From: Pseudomonas panipatensis
GTDB lineage: Bacteria; Pseudomonadota; Gammaproteobacteria; Pseudomonadales; Pseudomonadaceae
Direction: 5' to 3'
Length of the DNA stretch: 64,000 nucleotides
NCBI RefSeq assembly: GCF_900099785.1
Contig: NZ_FNDS01000001.1
Span: 186,001-250,000, forward strand
The notes beneath the pieces are model-generated. The model was not told where the DNA came from. It was given only the letters and a program-made list of their open reading frames with translations, and did not search any database. Shown in pieces: positions 62,691 through 64,000 of the stretch. Position 1 is the first letter of the stretch. Every line of letters begins with the position of its first letter. A program made the position numbers and the translations under genes.

Positions 62691-63395
62691 TCACGCGCGC
62701 TGCGGAATTGCCAATCCGCGTTGTACCGCCGGCCGCGTCAGGAAGGCGTCCAGCACGCGGCGGACATTGGCGAAGCGCTCGAACTGCACCAGCTCGCCGG
62801 CTTCATAGAAGCCCACCAGGTTGCGCACCCAGGGGAAGATGGCGATATCGGCGATGCTGTAGTCCGCGCCCATCAGCCAGTCGCGGCCCTCCAGGCGTTG
62901 CTCGAGGACACCGAGCAGGCGGCGTGCTTCTTCCACGTAGCGGTTCAGCGGGCGCTTGTCCTCGAACTCGCGGCCGGCGAATTTATGGAAGAAACCCACC
63001 TGGCCGAACATCGGACCGATGCCGCCCATCTGGAACATCAGCCACTGGATGGCCTGGTAGCGCTCGGCCGGGGCCTTGGGCAGCAGTTGGCCGGTTTTCT
63101 CCGCCAGGTAGAGGAGGATGGCACCGGACTCGAACAGCGCCAGCGGCTGGCCGTCAGGGCCGTTGGGATCGAGGATCGCCGGGATCTTGTTGTTCGGGTT
63201 CAGCGAGAGGAATTCCGGGCTGAACTGCTCATTGCGCTCGAAGCTCACCAGGTGCGCTTCGTAGGGCAGGCCGGTTTCTTCCAGCATGATCGACACCTTC
63301 ACGCCGTTGGGCGTCGGCAGCGAGTAGAGCTGCAGGCGGTCGGGCTGGGTGGCGGGCCATTTGTCGGTGATGGGGAAGGCGGACAGTGCGGACAT
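62691..63395 (-). CDS. Glutathione S-transferase, YfcG/Nu-class-like
   Basis: A 234-residue protein. The N-terminal thioredoxin fold starts QLYSLPTPNGVKVSIMLEE, where the SLPTPNG segment is the active-site loop of the YfcG (disulfide-bond reductase) group. NPNNKIPAILDPNGPDGQPLALFESGAILLYLAEK holds the cis-Pro and GSH-binding ES. The C-terminal helical domain includes DWLMGADYSIADIAIFPWV. It probably acts as a GSH-dependent disulfide reductase or peroxidase. Confidence 0.9.
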   Translation of the reverse strand: MSALSAFPITDKWPATQPDRLQLYSLPTPNGVKVSIMLEETGLPYEAHLVSFERNEQFSPEFLSLNPNNKIPAILDPNGPDGQPLALFESGAILLYLAEKTGQLLPKAPAERYQAIQWLMFQMGGIGPMFGQVGFFHKFAGREFEDKRPLNRYVEEARRLLGVLEQRLEGRDWLMGADYSIADIAIFPWVRNLVGFYEAGELVQFERFANVRRVLDAFLTRPAVQRGLAIPQRA

Positions 63396-63517
63396 GGATG
63401 CTCCGGTCGAGTGATCGAGGCGCCCAGCTTAGCCGTCGCGGCGCGTCGAGGGGAGATGCCAGCGGCGCCGTGAGCCGGTATCGTGCGGCCTTCGATCCAT
63501 CGCTCAAGGACAGTCGC

Positions 63518-63955
63518 ATGAGCCTGCAAGGCACCTACGATCCGCAGAACATCTTCGCCCAGATCATTCGTGGCGATGCGCCCTGCTACACCCTGTACGA
63601 AGACGAGGATGTGCTCGCCTTCCTCGACCTGTTCCCGCAGTCCTACGGCCACTCCCTGGTGATCCCCAAGCGTTCGGCCGCGCGCAACATTCTCGATGTC
63701 GATCCCGAGGCGCTGTGCAAGGTGATGCGCGTGGTGCAGCGCCTGACCGCGGTGCTGGTCGAGGAGCTGCAGCCGGATGGCGTGCAGGTGGCGCAGTTCA
63801 ACGGCGCGCCGGCGGGGCAGACGGTCTTCCACCTGCACATGCATATCGTGCCGCGCTACAGCGGCCAGGGGCTGGCAATCCATGCGGCGCAGAAGGGCGA
63901 TCCGCTGGAGTTGGAGAAGCTCCAGGCGCGTCTGCTGCAACGCCTCAACGGTTGA
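63518..63955 (+). CDS. HIT family nucleotide hydrolase/transferase (Hint-like)
   Basis: A 145-residue HIT protein. It starts MSLQGTYDPQNIFAQIIRGDAPC and has the histidine triad HLHMHIVPRY, preceded by QFNGAPAGQTVFHLHMH. Hint-type enzymes hydrolyse AMP-amino and related phosphoramidates. AAGGA lies upstream of the ATG at 63518. Divergent from the GST gene. Confidence 0.93.
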   Translation: MSLQGTYDPQNIFAQIIRGDAPCYTLYEDEDVLAFLDLFPQSYGHSLVIPKRSAARNILDVDPEALCKVMRVVQRLTAVLVEELQPDGVQVAQFNGAPAGQTVFHLHMHIVPRYSGQGLAIHAAQKGDPLELEKLQARLLQRLNG

Positions 63956-63960
63956 TCGCC

Positions 63961-63984
63961 CGGCGCGCCCGGGCGGGCGCGCCG
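63961..63984. terminator. GC-rich inverted repeat after the HIT gene
   Basis: Arms CGGCGCGCCCG / CGGGCGCGCCG with only two bases between them, starting 6 bp after the stop. There is no T run, so termination is uncertain. Confidence 0.4.
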
Positions 63985-64000
63985 ATGAGTTGGCTCAGGG

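Overview
This window is a 64 kb stretch of GC-rich chromosome from a gamma-proteobacterium of the genus Pseudomonas, most like the P. aeruginosa / P. citronellolis / P. knackmussii group. The evidence is gene content and order. The left part follows, in order, the genes I remember around quiP, pdxH, the sha/mrp antiporter and braCDEFG in P. aeruginosa (about PA1032-PA1074). The right part follows the genes I remember as about PA3295-PA3317 (HIT, hrpA, fadD1, fadD2, phaJ1, alkB-like, rapA, usp, phn-type ABC transporter), read in the reverse direction. The two blocks meet near 38.0-38.9 kb, so this genome appears to join two segments that are far apart in PAO1. I see no phage, insertion sequence, CRISPR array, rRNA or tRNA, and coding density is high throughout.

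Layout. 0-5.6 kb: start of an acyl-homoserine-lactone acylase (quiP-like, cut by the window edge), a His-rich SEC-C mini-protein, a LEA2 lipoprotein, a TRIC channel, a YchJ protein, a methyltransferase-like protein, an OmpA lipoprotein and a collagen-like secreted protein. 5.6-16 kb: CopD-like membrane protein, DinG helicase, an agarase-like glycoside hydrolase, an EstB-type esterase, a second OmpA lipoprotein with an unusual aromatic repeat, PdxH, glycerate kinase and a SlyB-like lipoprotein. 16-22 kb: the six-gene group 2 Mrp/Sha cation/proton antiporter, in which MrpA and MrpB are fused. 22-27 kb: EamA exporter, a Cds1-type PLP enzyme, a lipoprotein, a DUF488 protein and a divergent SDR/LysR pair.

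27-33 kb: the most interesting locus. A solute-binding protein, an APH-type small-molecule kinase and a class III PLP enzyme of the phospho-lyase type form one transcription unit. It is divergent from an SDR dehydrogenase and a GntR/FCD regulator. The shared 302-bp promoter region carries a perfect 22-bp palindrome touching a 15-bp inverted repeat. I infer an uptake-phosphorylation-elimination route for an amino alcohol or hydroxylated amino acid. 33-38 kb: the braCDEFG branched-chain amino acid transporter, with an intercistronic hairpin after braC.

38-46 kb: two small conserved proteins, a four-gene PhnCDE-type oxyanion transporter, a tartronate-semialdehyde-reductase-like / hydroxypyruvate-isomerase-like pair (which would feed the glycerate kinase at 13.9 kb), and an EptA-type lipid A phosphoethanolamine transferase. 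46-52 kb: universal stress protein, RapA, AlkB-like dioxygenase, and a 35-residue CcoM-like cytochrome cbb3 subunit behind a textbook Anr/FNR-type promoter. 51-57 kb: phaJ1, lysophospholipase, fadD2 and fadD1, a fatty-acid activation block. 57-64 kb: chemoreceptor, HrpA helicase, glutathione S-transferase and HIT hydrolase.

All family and orthologue statements come from reading motifs and from memory; no database search was run.
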